NCBI GenBank assembly: GCA_913048385.1
Contig: CAJWVZ010000011.1
Location: 21,335 to 85,334 of the forward strand
Direction of reading: 5' to 3'
Source: an uncultured Gammaproteobacteria bacterium
Lineage (GTDB): Bacteria; Pseudomonadota; Gammaproteobacteria; Pseudomonadales; Pseudohongiellaceae
DNA length: 64,000 nt
Of this stretch, positions 45,723-54,468 are shown piece by piece (position 1 is the first letter of the stretch; every line of letters begins with the position of its first letter). The translations under genes were made by a program, and so were the position numbers. Under the pieces are notes generated by a model. The model had not been told where the DNA came from. It saw only the letters and a list, made by a program, of their open reading frames with translations, and did not search any database.

Positions 45723-46541
45723 CTACATCCACTCCCTTTTTCCCTTTGATACGCTCGTGCCGCCATCAACAGGAATGACGGTGCCGTTAGTATAAGCTCC
45801 AGCTCGAGAAGCTAGATAGGTCACAACGCCAACGATTTCCTCTGATCGACCAATACGGCCCAAAGGGCAATCATCCTCGATATCTTTACGGTAATGTTCG
45901 AAAACATAATCAGTCATCTTAGAGGCAAAAAACCCGGGGGCAACGGCATTCACAGTAATACCATGAGGACCTAACTCAACCGCTAGAACTTTTGTCATGT
46001 GGTGAAGCGCTGCCTTACTCGCCGAATAGGCTACTGTCGATGTCCTTTGGACAATCGGGACATGAATGCCATCCATAGATCCAATATTAATGATGCGAGA
46101 CGGCTCTTCATCTCTTAAGTTTCTTTTTAATGCGGGAACCAAATCTCTAGTCAATGAAAAAACCGAATTTAGATTAGTGTCTAACACCTTTGCAAACCCT
46201 TCATCCGGATAATCTTCAAAGCGAGCACCCCAATTCGCCCCGGCATTATTAATTAAGATGTCAAGGTCTGAAAATCGCTCAGCGACCGCACTGACTAGAT
46301 CACTCCGCTGACTAGCACTCGTTACATCACAGACCACCTGTGTAACGTCACCGTAAGGCAAAAGCTCCGCAATCGCTTGATCACAGTTTTCTTTTTTCCT
46401 TGAAGAAATAATAACCCTTGCACCATTCACCAGCATGCCTTTCGCTAGCATTAACCCAATGCCACCGCTTCCACCCGTAATTAATGCTGTTTTATTCTTT
46501 AAAGAAAAAAGGTCAGAAAATTGAAGTCTTTCGTCAACCAC
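45723..46541 (-). CDS. Short-chain dehydrogenase/reductase
   Basis: The frame is open to a TTG at 46553; GAGG six bases ahead of the GTG at 46541 makes that start better (272 residues). TGGSGGIGLML, NNAGANWGARF, YSASKAALHHMTKVLAVELG and PLGRIGRSEEIVGVVTYLAS, ending TNGTVIPVDGG. Classical SDR, only loosely similar to the one downstream. The pair of SDRs suggests two successive oxidations or two substrates in the operon. Confidence 0.88.
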   Translation of the reverse strand: MVDERLQFSDLFSLKNKTALITGGSGGIGLMLAKGMLVNGARVIISSRKKENCDQAIAELLPYGDVTQVVCDVTSASQRSDLVSAVAERFSDLDILINNAGANWGARFEDYPDEGFAKVLDTNLNSVFSLTRDLVPALKRNLRDEEPSRIINIGSMDGIHVPIVQRTSTVAYSASKAALHHMTKVLAVELGPHGITVNAVAPGFFASKMTDYVFEHYRKDIEDDCPLGRIGRSEEIVGVVTYLASRAGAYTNGTVIPVDGGTSVSKGKREWM

Positions 46542-46712
46542 TACCCACCTCAAGCAATTATCATTAACGATTACCTAAACAAGCAAAGTTTCTAACCGCA
46601 CTTCGAGACTATCAGTCTCCAATGCTATTTAGGCGGCACCTCGGACCTCGTAAGTCGTCGATTAGTCTACTCTACGTGGCGCAGACCGACAACTCTACAA
46701 GCTCCAGGAATA

Positions 46713-47918
46713 TTATTTAAGCCGGCGTTTTACGATAACTGCTTCTTTAGTTAAACCTTCCACTTCCTCCTCGGTAAAGCCAAGGTCAGAAAGTATGGCT
46801 GTGGCATGCTCTGAAAATTTTGGTGGCATATGACGGACAGAACCTGGCGTTCGAGAAAGTTTTATGGGAGAAGCGACCCCTTTATAATCACCCGCCTCCA
46901 AAATCATTTCCCTATGCTCAGTGTGTGGATGCCCAACAATTTGATTAGTGTCATATATTGGTCCTGCTGCCAACCCCGCATTCGCAAGTGTTTCGTAGAG
47001 TGTCGCACCATCAATTCTAATAAGACTTGTCTCGAGCTCTACCTTTAGCTCATCTCGATTTTCCACTCGATTGATATTGTCTTTAAAACGAGGATCTTCA
47101 ACAAGTTCTGGCCTCTCTATAGCTTTACATAATTTAAAAAACGCTCCATTATTCCCAGCGCCAATAAACAAATCGACTGTTTTCGTTCTAAACGTATCAT
47201 AGGGGCTAATGTTAGGATGGGCATTCCCCGTCGGGACTGGCACTTCATTCGAGTACATAAAATTCGGAATGTGCGGGTGCATAAGAGCAATAGCACAGTC
47301 AAACAAAGTCATATCAAGATATTGTCCTATCCCAGATTTTTCCCTTTCAATAAGTGCGAGAAGGACCCCAATCGTCGTGTATAAACCGGTCCCCATATCC
47401 ACCAGCGGCAAACCCAATCGCGTGCGCTGATTTTGGGGATCGCCGTTAACGCTGAACCATCCTGTTATAGCTTGAACAATAGCGTCGTATCCGGGAAAGC
47501 CGCCTAATGGCCCATCTTCTCCAAATCCGCTGATCCGACAATGAATCAATTTAGGGAATCGCTCACTTAAAACATTTTCATAACCCAAGCCCCACCTCTC
47601 CATGGTTCCTGGCTTAAAATTCTCAATTAATACATCAGCGCTTTCAAGCAATCTGAAAAGAACTTCTTTGCCCTCTTGCAAATTTAAATCTAGTCCGAGA
47701 GATCTTTTATTCCTATTTACACCAATGTAATAAGCCCCATCACCATCATGAAATGGTGGCCCCCAATCTCTCGTTTCGTCCCCTAACGGAGGCTCTATCT
47801 TTACAACATCTGCACCATGATCCCCCAATATTTGGGTACAAAAAGGGCCTCCAAGAACTCGCGTTAAATCGATAATTAACTTCCCTGATAAAACGCCCAA
47901 ACTATTATTAGTCAACAA
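46713..47918 (-). CDS. CaiB/BaiF family CoA-transferase
   Basis: 401 residues from a TTG, with AAGGA seven bases upstream. N-terminal LIIDLTRVLGGPFCTQILGDHGADVVKIEPP, then NRNKRSLGLDLN and the catalytic Asp in GLPLVDMGTGLY of class III CoA-transferases. Moves CoA between carboxylic acids, here probably activating the substrate of the dehydrogenases downstream. Starts 15 bases after ubiC, so it may be co-transcribed with an unrelated ubiquinone gene. Confidence 0.93.
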   Translation of the reverse strand: MLTNNSLGVLSGKLIIDLTRVLGGPFCTQILGDHGADVVKIEPPLGDETRDWGPPFHDGDGAYYIGVNRNKRSLGLDLNLQEGKEVLFRLLESADVLIENFKPGTMERWGLGYENVLSERFPKLIHCRISGFGEDGPLGGFPGYDAIVQAITGWFSVNGDPQNQRTRLGLPLVDMGTGLYTTIGVLLALIEREKSGIGQYLDMTLFDCAIALMHPHIPNFMYSNEVPVPTGNAHPNISPYDTFRTKTVDLFIGAGNNGAFFKLCKAIERPELVEDPRFKDNINRVENRDELKVELETSLIRIDGATLYETLANAGLAAGPIYDTNQIVGHPHTEHREMILEAGDYKGVASPIKLSRTPGSVRHMPPKFSEHATAILSDLGFTEEEVEGLTKEAVIVKRRLK

Positions 47919-47933
47919 ACAATCATCCTTAAG

Positions 47934-48506
47934 CTAATTGAGTATTTCCTTACTACCTTTCAGATGCAAAAGATCTGGCAAAAAAAACTCGGCAACTAAA
48001 ACTGGTTTCCTATAGAGAAAAAAAAGGCTACGTCTACCCCATAATTCATTTTCGTAATTTATAATCTCAAATGTCGATCGCAGTAACCCCTTCTCTTGAA
48101 ACAGATATTCACCCAATGGCTTTTCTTTTAACGCTAGAATCTCTTTAAGTTTACCAACAAGACCGTGTCGCGGGACAAGTGTATGGGCCATCACAACCGG
48201 CTTTCCAAAACAAGACAAGCAAACTTTACGCGACCAAAAATCATGCTCGATCGATATCGGCCCAAACTTTCCTCTCAGCTCAAGGGAAACGCAACTTACC
48301 CAAGTTTCCTCGAGAAGAGTTAGATCAAAACTCCCCCCCCCTAGCATCTTGAGTCTTTCTGTTAACGAACCAGCATCAAAAAGCCAATCAGAAAAGGTTT
48401 CAGGGCCAAGGTACTCTCTCTGCTGACACAGAGACCACGACGCACCACGCCCTGAAAGTTTTATAGCATCAAGATTACGATAAGAAAGCTTGTCAATATT
48501 TTTCAT
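47934..48506 (-). CDS. ubiC: Chorismate lyase (4-hydroxybenzoate synthase)
   Basis: About 190 residues against 165 in E. coli. First step of ubiquinone synthesis: chorismate to 4-hydroxybenzoate plus pyruvate. Matches: WLFDAGSLTERLKML, FWSRKVCLSCFGKPVVMAHTLVP (the R and late His region), EKPLGEYLFQEKGLLRSTFEI, LWGRRSLFFLYRKPVLVAEFFLP with the catalytic Glu. A GTG lies three bases before the ATG at 48506. In Pseudomonas ubiC is followed by ubiA and then phoB-phoR; here ubiA is not present in the window. Confidence 0.88.
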   Translation of the reverse strand: MKNIDKLSYRNLDAIKLSGRGASWSLCQQREYLGPETFSDWLFDAGSLTERLKMLGGGSFDLTLLEETWVSCVSLELRGKFGPISIEHDFWSRKVCLSCFGKPVVMAHTLVPRHGLVGKLKEILALKEKPLGEYLFQEKGLLRSTFEIINYENELWGRRSLFFLYRKPVLVAEFFLPDLLHLKGSKEILN

Positions 48507-48561
48507 CACAATAACAAAAAGAGTCCAGACTGCATATCCAAAAAATTAGCTTCTGATTTGA

Positions 48562-49602
48562 CTAAAACTCAGCGGGCCTCTCAGTTTCAAAGCCAACCGT
48601 AACAACACGGCGGTTTTTTGCTCTTCCATGCCCAAAGGTGTTGTCTTCAACCGGGTGGCACTCTCCAAACCCTGCTGTCAGAATCCGATCTGGAGGCGCA
48701 CGGTATTCTCTTATCATAACATTCCTAACTTGAATTGCCCTCTTTTCAGAAAGGCCCTGGTTATACTTTTTTGTGCCTATCGAATCTGCATGCCCTTGAA
48801 GCACGATGCTTAATTCTTCATGCTGCTCTAGCATCAAGACAATTCTTTCCATTTTCGCACGATCTTTTCTATTCATTTTTATTTGATCAAAGTCAAAGTA
48901 AAATACTAAATCTGATTGCTCAAGACCCTGAGCCAACCCGCTGCCCACACCAGAAGAATACCTAGACTCTGTTTGTGAATTACTACATCGAGAATCCAAA
49001 GAAAGTTCACGATCATTATTATGTCGATTACTCTTTATCTTTGTTCTCTCCGTCGCAGCGTAACGCGGAGCATCTTTTTTAACTCGCGATTTGCCTAGCT
49101 GATACGCCAAACTTAAGCCGATCTGTAGGTTAGAAAATGAAGTCAAGTTATCGGATAGGAAAATTTTTTTTATCTCAGCTCTCCACTTTAACTTATCACT
49201 TAACCGACGACTTACACCTACACCGAAGTTAAACAAATTCCTACTTTCTAATTCCAGCTTTAAGTCAGAAATTCCGACTGTTGAAAAAACATTATAGTTA
49301 GCCTGTTTGTGCACACTTATATAATTCAAATCAATCATGACGATTCTATAAGATCGATTATCAGAAGACCTTGCTTGAAAATTCGTTTTCAAAAGCTCAA
49401 CTCTCGAGGTCTTTTCAACGTTTAAGTCAAAAGCTAATCCTGTACTCAAATCTAACCTGTTATTCGACCCAAAATGCGTTCGAAAATCATTCCACTTAAA
49501 TCCGGAAATAAGGTAAGCGGGTTTAAGATCTGCGAAACAAATTTTTGGGGAAACACCGATTAACATAACTAGTAATAGTACGACAATTTTTATTTGATAC
49601 AC
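48562..49602 (-). CDS. OmpA-family outer membrane protein
   Basis: 346 residues, GTG start with GGGGG ahead; signal peptide to about CFA. The N-terminal half has alternating strands of a barrel (YRIVMIDLNYISVH, LKLELESRNLFNFGVGVSRRL). After a charged linker with several serines, the C-terminal OmpA domain has VLQGHADSIGTKKYNQGLSEKRA and GFGECHPVEDN...AKNRRV, which binds peptidoglycan. Between ubiC and phoR, where related genomes carry ubiA-phoB; it may be a recent insertion into that locus. Confidence 0.88.
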   Translation of the reverse strand: MYQIKIVVLLLVMLIGVSPKICFADLKPAYLISGFKWNDFRTHFGSNNRLDLSTGLAFDLNVEKTSRVELLKTNFQARSSDNRSYRIVMIDLNYISVHKQANYNVFSTVGISDLKLELESRNLFNFGVGVSRRLSDKLKWRAEIKKIFLSDNLTSFSNLQIGLSLAYQLGKSRVKKDAPRYAATERTKIKSNRHNNDRELSLDSRCSNSQTESRYSSGVGSGLAQGLEQSDLVFYFDFDQIKMNRKDRAKMERIVLMLEQHEELSIVLQGHADSIGTKKYNQGLSEKRAIQVRNVMIREYRAPPDRILTAGFGECHPVEDNTFGHGRAKNRRVVTVGFETERPAEF

Positions 49603-49699
49603 ACGAATTGCCCCCGTCTTTTATTTAAAAAAAAGCAAACCTACAAGAGTATCGTCCAAATTCTGTAGTTAGGACGTCAGAAAAGCTATACTGTGACAA

Positions 49700-49711
49700 T
49701 ACAGAGTAAAT
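49700..49711 (+). promoter_or_regulatory. 12-base element shared with the pstS upstream region
   Basis: TACAGAGTAAAT here, 120 bases before phoR, reappears on the minus strand at 58022-58033 upstream of pstS. Both copies are followed within 20 bases by a TGTCAT Pho-box half-site. It may be part of a shared promoter element; alternatively a coincidence. Confidence 0.35.
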
Positions 49712-49831
49712 GTGTCATCGTTGAGCCCAAAAGCTGCTCCGATCAGGATCAATTGTGAAACTGTTATGACGGAGATCGTTGGTAATAACTCAGAATCTAA
49801 TTACTTTTTCACTTGAAAGGTTAGAAAGTAC

Positions 49832-51142
49832 ATGTTTATGAAAAAATGGAGAGGCGAATTCGATTTTTTTTTATTAATACTACTTGCTTCAGGGTTTGTT
49901 GGTTTCCTTTTTGATAGAACGACATTTTTTATCGCCTCCGCATTATTTTTTTATTCCGTATATAACATTTATCAATTAAAACGATTATCTGAGTGGGCCT
50001 CAGAAAAACAAACTATCGAGGAAACGTCCCTCCCGGAGGGCAGTGGCAATTGGGGAACTATATTTGATAGCATTTATAAATTACAAAAAAAACAACGATC
50101 TTCCAGCAATTATCTGAAATCTCTTATAAACAAAGCGCAAGAGTCATCAGCAGCCCTTGAAATGGCCGTGGTAATGATCAATGAACAAGGCAACTTAGAC
50201 TGGGGGAATCTGGCTAGTGAGAGGCTTCTTGGGTTTAAATTTCCCGATGATCAAAATCAAGCTGTAACCAATTTAGTTCGGGACCCAAGATTTACGGCAT
50301 ATTTTTATGGCGGAAATTATACCGAAACTTTACAAATTAGCATTGAGGGCATATCTGAAAATGTGCTTGAATTTCAAATAACTTTTTTTGGTAAAAACGA
50401 ACGATTAATGCTTGTTCGGGATGTAACTCAGTTACACAAGCTCGAGTCCATGCGAAAAGATTTTGTAGGAAATGTTTCGCATGAACTAGGCACACCGATA
50501 ACTGTAATCAAAGGGTACTTAGAAAGTATAATCGATAATATTGACAGCGTGGATGCTAAGTGGCACAACCCCATTTTACAAATGGAACAACAGTCGAATC
50601 GAATGGAGGCGATAGTAAAGGATTTATTACTTCTTTCAACTCTGGAGACTCGGGCCATACCCGGCGACGAATTGTCAGCAGACGTGCCTACACTCTTTAG
50701 GGAAATCGAAGAAACAACCACGAAGGTAATGAAGGATTATAAACATAGATTCACTACAAGCGCTCCCAATCAACTTAAATTGCGGGGCTCATACAACGAA
50801 TTGTACAGCGTTATTTTGAATCTTGTTATGAACGCAGCAAAATATTCTGGGGTGAACAATACAATCCAGCTTTCCGCGAGAATCGAGGATGATGCTGTTT
50901 TTATTGAGGTTGCAGATGACGGGTTAGGGATAGGAAGAGAGCATCTTTCACGCCTTACTGAACGATTCTATCGAGTAGATAAAAGTCGTTCTAGCGAAAC
51001 TGGCGGAACAGGACTTGGACTAGCTATTGTAAAGCACATTCTAGCGAGGCATGACGGAGAGCTGAACATACAAAGCCGTGTTGGAAAAGGAAGTCGTTTT
51101 TCCTGTGAATTACCCCTTTATCGAGTCTTAAACTCAACGTAG
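49832..51142 (+). CDS. phoR: Phosphate regulon sensor histidine kinase PhoR
   Basis: 436 residues. Two membrane helices at 11-26 and 30-48, a PAS-like region (about 107-200), then HisKA with H217 in FVGNVSHELGTPITVIKGYL, the N-box LVMNAAKYSG, the G1 box DDGLGIG and G2 GGTGLGLAIV. The usual R after SHEL is a G here. Phosphorylates PhoB when phosphate is scarce. No phoB precedes it: the gap of about 230 bases is non-coding and the upstream gene is the divergent OmpA-like one. Convergent with phoU. Confidence 0.92.
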   Translation: MFMKKWRGEFDFFLLILLASGFVGFLFDRTTFFIASALFFYSVYNIYQLKRLSEWASEKQTIEETSLPEGSGNWGTIFDSIYKLQKKQRSSSNYLKSLINKAQESSAALEMAVVMINEQGNLDWGNLASERLLGFKFPDDQNQAVTNLVRDPRFTAYFYGGNYTETLQISIEGISENVLEFQITFFGKNERLMLVRDVTQLHKLESMRKDFVGNVSHELGTPITVIKGYLESIIDNIDSVDAKWHNPILQMEQQSNRMEAIVKDLLLLSTLETRAIPGDELSADVPTLFREIEETTTKVMKDYKHRFTTSAPNQLKLRGSYNELYSVILNLVMNAAKYSGVNNTIQLSARIEDDAVFIEVADDGLGIGREHLSRLTERFYRVDKSRSSETGGTGLGLAIVKHILARHDGELNIQSRVGKGSRFSCELPLYRVLNST

Positions 51143-51170
51143 AGAACAGACTCAATGCCTCTATTTTAAG

Positions 51171-51863
51171 TCAAGAACCCTGGTGTCGAACGTCCATACC
51201 TTCGACGACATAAATTACATGTTCTGCGATGTTTTTTGCGTGGTCACCTATTCGTTCAAGCGCACGTAATGCCCACAACAAGTTAAGAACCTTAGAAATC
51301 AACCTAGGATCTTCCATCATGTAGGTCACCATACTTCTCATCGCAGTGCGATACTCGCTGTCTACAGCAAGATCATCCTCTACTACTTTTAGGGCCTCTT
51401 CTGAATCGTATCGCGCAAAAGAGTTCAGCGCTGAGCTCACCATCTTAACCACTTTAGTACCGAGATGACCAAATTCATTCAAGCCGTGCGTAAAGCCCTC
51501 CCCCTCACTAAGTTTTATCGACATACTTGCAATCTTAGCGGATTCATCACCCATACGCTCTAAATCACGTATCGTCTTAATTATTGCTAGAACTAGTCTA
51601 AGGTCGCTTGCAGCCGGTTGTCTCCTCGCAAGTATCAAACTGCATTCCGCATCGATACTTGTTTCCATAGAATCAATAACATTCTCTTGAGTAATTACAT
51701 CGTTCGCTAATCCACTATCTAGCTTTATTAAACAGTGCATCGCATCCGTAATTTGCTTTTCTACAACACCGCCCATCTCAAGCATGTTATTTTTAACATC
51801 TTCTAACTCGACATTGAACTGAGTAGAAATGTGGTCGGTATGTCCTTCAGGGTGTGTGCTCAT
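51171..51863 (-). CDS. phoU: Phosphate transport regulator PhoU
   Basis: 230 residues, two repeats of the three-helix PhoU domain, each with the E/D-x3-D metal motif: IKTIRDLERMGDESAKIA in repeat 1 and LWALRALERIGDHAKNIAEH in repeat 2. Couples the Pst transporter to PhoR and curbs the Pho response. 43 bases after pstB, end of the pst operon. Confidence 0.96.
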   Translation of the reverse strand: MSTHPEGHTDHISTQFNVELEDVKNNMLEMGGVVEKQITDAMHCLIKLDSGLANDVITQENVIDSMETSIDAECSLILARRQPAASDLRLVLAIIKTIRDLERMGDESAKIASMSIKLSEGEGFTHGLNEFGHLGTKVVKMVSSALNSFARYDSEEALKVVEDDLAVDSEYRTAMRSMVTYMMEDPRLISKVLNLLWALRALERIGDHAKNIAEHVIYVVEGMDVRHQGS

Positions 51864-51906
51864 AATGAATCCATTTTGCTATTGGTAGACGTTCCTGAAA
51901 AAAGAT

Positions 51907-52722
51907 TTAGCCGTATCGGCCAGTAATATAGTCTTCGGTTTGTTTTTTTGAGGGGTTCGTGAAAATAATATCTGTCTTATCGAACTCGACCATATTTCCC
52001 ATATACATAAATGCGGTATAGTCCGACACACGCGCTGCTTGTTGCATGTTATGTGTGACGATGACTATCGTATAGTGCTTCTTTAATTCGCTAATAAGTT
52101 CTTCGATCTTTAACGTCGATATTGGATCTAGAGCAGAGGCTGGCTCATCAAGTAAAAGGACTTCCGGCTCAACTGCAATCGTACGCGCTATTACCAAGCG
52201 CTGTTGCTGACCTCCTGACAGGCCAAGGGCACTATCACTCAGACGGTCTTTTACCTCATCCCATAGAGCCGCAGCTCTCAAAGATTTCTCGACTGCATCA
52301 TCTAAAATTCTTTTCGAATTAACCCCTTGAATCCTAAGTCCATAAGCTACATTTTCATAAATGGATTTTGGGAAAGGATTTGGTTTTTGAAAGACCATTC
52401 CAACACGGCGACGAAGATCAGCAACATCCACCGCTTTTTTATAAATATCTTCTCCGTCAATTTCAATACGACCAACAATGACACAATCATCAACCAAATC
52501 ATTCATTCTATTAAAACAACGCAATAAACTTGACTTACCACATCCACTAGGGCCAATAAAAGCCGTAACTCTCTGCTCAGGAATCTTTAGGTTTACGTCA
52601 ATAAGCGCCTGCTTATCTTTTGAGTAATACAGATTCAAATCCTTCACATCAACACAACTTTTTAGCTCCTCCAATGTCTCAAGACCATTGTCGAGCGACG
52701 TTCTTACTTCAACCTTTTTCAT
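51907..52722 (-). CDS. pstB: Phosphate ABC transporter ATP-binding protein
   Basis: 271 residues. Walker [10 protein letters not shown] at 57-65, signature LSGGQQQR, Walker [14 protein letters not shown], and the switch His in [17 protein letters not shown]. Length and the 20-residue N-terminal tail are normal for PstB. Energises phosphate import with PstA and PstC. 48 bases after pstA. Confidence 0.97.
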   Translation of the reverse strand: MKKVEVRTSLDNGLETLEELKSCVDVKDLNLYYSKDKQALIDVNLKIPEQRVTAFIGPSGCGKSSLLRCFNRMNDLVDDCVIVGRIEIDGEDIYKKAVDVADLRRRVGMVFQKPNPFPKSIYENVAYGLRIQGVNSKRILDDAVEKSLRAAALWDEVKDRLSDSALGLSGGQQQRLVIARTIAVEPEVLLLDEPASALDPISTLKIEELISELKKHYTIVIVTHNMQQAARVSDYTAFMYMGNMVEFDKTDIIFTNPSKKQTEDYITGRYG

Positions 52723-52770
52723 TAATCCCTCACAAAATTCTTTCGACTCAAAACGTCATCGTAAATCAGA

Positions 52771-54468
52771 TCAGACGTCTAATGACTTAAATTTTTCTCT
52801 TAACCTATTTCGGATAGAAACAGCAGTGACGTTAAGGACAGCTATCACAATAACGAGCAATAGCGCCGTAGCAAACACCAAAGGTCTAGCAGCTTCAATG
52901 TTTGGACTTTGGAATCCAACGTCATAAATATGAAAACCAAGATGCATAAACTGTTGATCTAAGTGCAGGTACGGATAATTTCCATCCACAGGAAGAGACG
53001 GTGCTAATTTAACAACACCAACGAGCATTAACGGAGCAACCTCTCCGGCAGCTCTGGCAACCGCTAAAATTAGGCCTGTCATCATAGCCGGACTCGCCAT
53101 TGGGAGCACTACACGCCATAGCGTCTCAAACTTAGTTGCTCCTAAAGCCAAGCTACCCTCCCTTACGCTACGCGGGATTCTAGCTAAACCCTCTTCTGTC
53201 GACACGATGACCACTGGCACTGTCAAAAGCGCCAGCGTTAGTGACGCCCAGAGCAATCCCGGAGTCCCAAAGGTCGGTGCGGGCAAAGCTTCACTATAAA
53301 AAAACTGGTCTATGCCACCTCCCACAATATATATAAAAAAACCTAAACCAAAAACCCCGTAAACGATTGATGGCACTCCGGCAAGATTATTTACTGCTAC
53401 TCTTATAATATTAGTTACAGTCCCTTGCTTGGCATATTCTCTCAAATATACAGCTGCTACCACACCAAACGGCGTGACAAATACAGACATTAACAAGACC
53501 ATCATTACGGTGCCAAAAATTGCTGGAAATATTCCACCTTCGGTATTAGCTTCGCGAGGATCATCAGTTAAAAATTCAGAAATCTTCGAAAAATAAATCA
53601 GTAGCTTCTCAAAGATATTTAAGCTATTTGCACGATAAGCCCTCACAACATCTGACAGCTGGATGCTTTTCTCGACCCCATCAGCTGTTAAAAAAACAGC
53701 TCTATCTCTACCCACCTCTAAATATAAATCAGACAATTCCTCCTGTAGCCCGCTGTATACTCGATCCAATCTTGCCCTTTCATCTGCCAAACTACGAATT
53801 TTTACTGAGTCTAACTCATTATCTATTTCAAACTTCCTCTCGAGAAGCCGCAGCCGCTCTAAATCATAATTGACCTCATCAATCCCTTCTTTTTCTATCT
53901 TATCAATGTCATCTTGAATGCGCACGGCCCTCTCAATTCGATTGGTAAACTCATACCAGAGGTCTGCCTGAGGACTCGTAGCCTCACCGGACCCAATCAA
54001 GCTAATATCGTCCTCAAATAAATTCATAAGAAATCCATAGAAATTACCCCACTCTCTTCTCTCTATGGTCACGACTTTTTGAGGGTAAGACGCCTCGTAA
54101 ATAAAATCACTGAGAACCCAGGCGAAATCCGCACCAGAGACATCTCGATTGCCGCGCTTTATTAATTGCCTAGTGTAGAAGTCCTGTGCATCACTCACCG
54201 GTATTCCAGACGATATAATCTGGCTCCCTAACACAGCCTCGCTATCAACGGACTCGCCCAGAATTTTGCTTACAATAATTTGGCCGTTCTCCGCAGGCGG
54301 CTGGTAATCAGCGTGTAAAACATCAGCAGGCCAGAAATTTGCCATCCCTTTTACGACGAGCACGCCGAGGACACCGGCTACCATTAGTATGCTTATTGCA
54401 ACTGCACCTGCATTTAGCCAAACAAAAGGCGTTCCTGAAGAAATCCATTTGTCATAATTTTTTCTCAT
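52771..54468 (-). CDS. pstA: Phosphate ABC transporter permease PstA, long form
   Basis: 565 residues, nearly twice the E. coli PstA. One membrane helix (about 14-38) is followed by about 285 periplasmic residues, of which about 170-245 form a coiled coil. The permease helices start near 325, with the ABC loop motif EEGLARIPRSVREGSLALGATKFETLWRVVLP. Such extended PstA proteins occur in Pseudomonas and relatives. Overlaps pstC by four bases, so the two are translationally coupled. Confidence 0.93.
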   Translation of the reverse strand: MRKNYDKWISSGTPFVWLNAGAVAISILMVAGVLGVLVVKGMANFWPADVLHADYQPPAENGQIIVSKILGESVDSEAVLGSQIISSGIPVSDAQDFYTRQLIKRGNRDVSGADFAWVLSDFIYEASYPQKVVTIERREWGNFYGFLMNLFEDDISLIGSGEATSPQADLWYEFTNRIERAVRIQDDIDKIEKEGIDEVNYDLERLRLLERKFEIDNELDSVKIRSLADERARLDRVYSGLQEELSDLYLEVGRDRAVFLTADGVEKSIQLSDVVRAYRANSLNIFEKLLIYFSKISEFLTDDPREANTEGGIFPAIFGTVMMVLLMSVFVTPFGVVAAVYLREYAKQGTVTNIIRVAVNNLAGVPSIVYGVFGLGFFIYIVGGGIDQFFYSEALPAPTFGTPGLLWASLTLALLTVPVVIVSTEEGLARIPRSVREGSLALGATKFETLWRVVLPMASPAMMTGLILAVARAAGEVAPLMLVGVVKLAPSLPVDGNYPYLHLDQQFMHLGFHIYDVGFQSPNIEAARPLVFATALLLVIVIAVLNVTAVSIRNRLREKFKSLDV

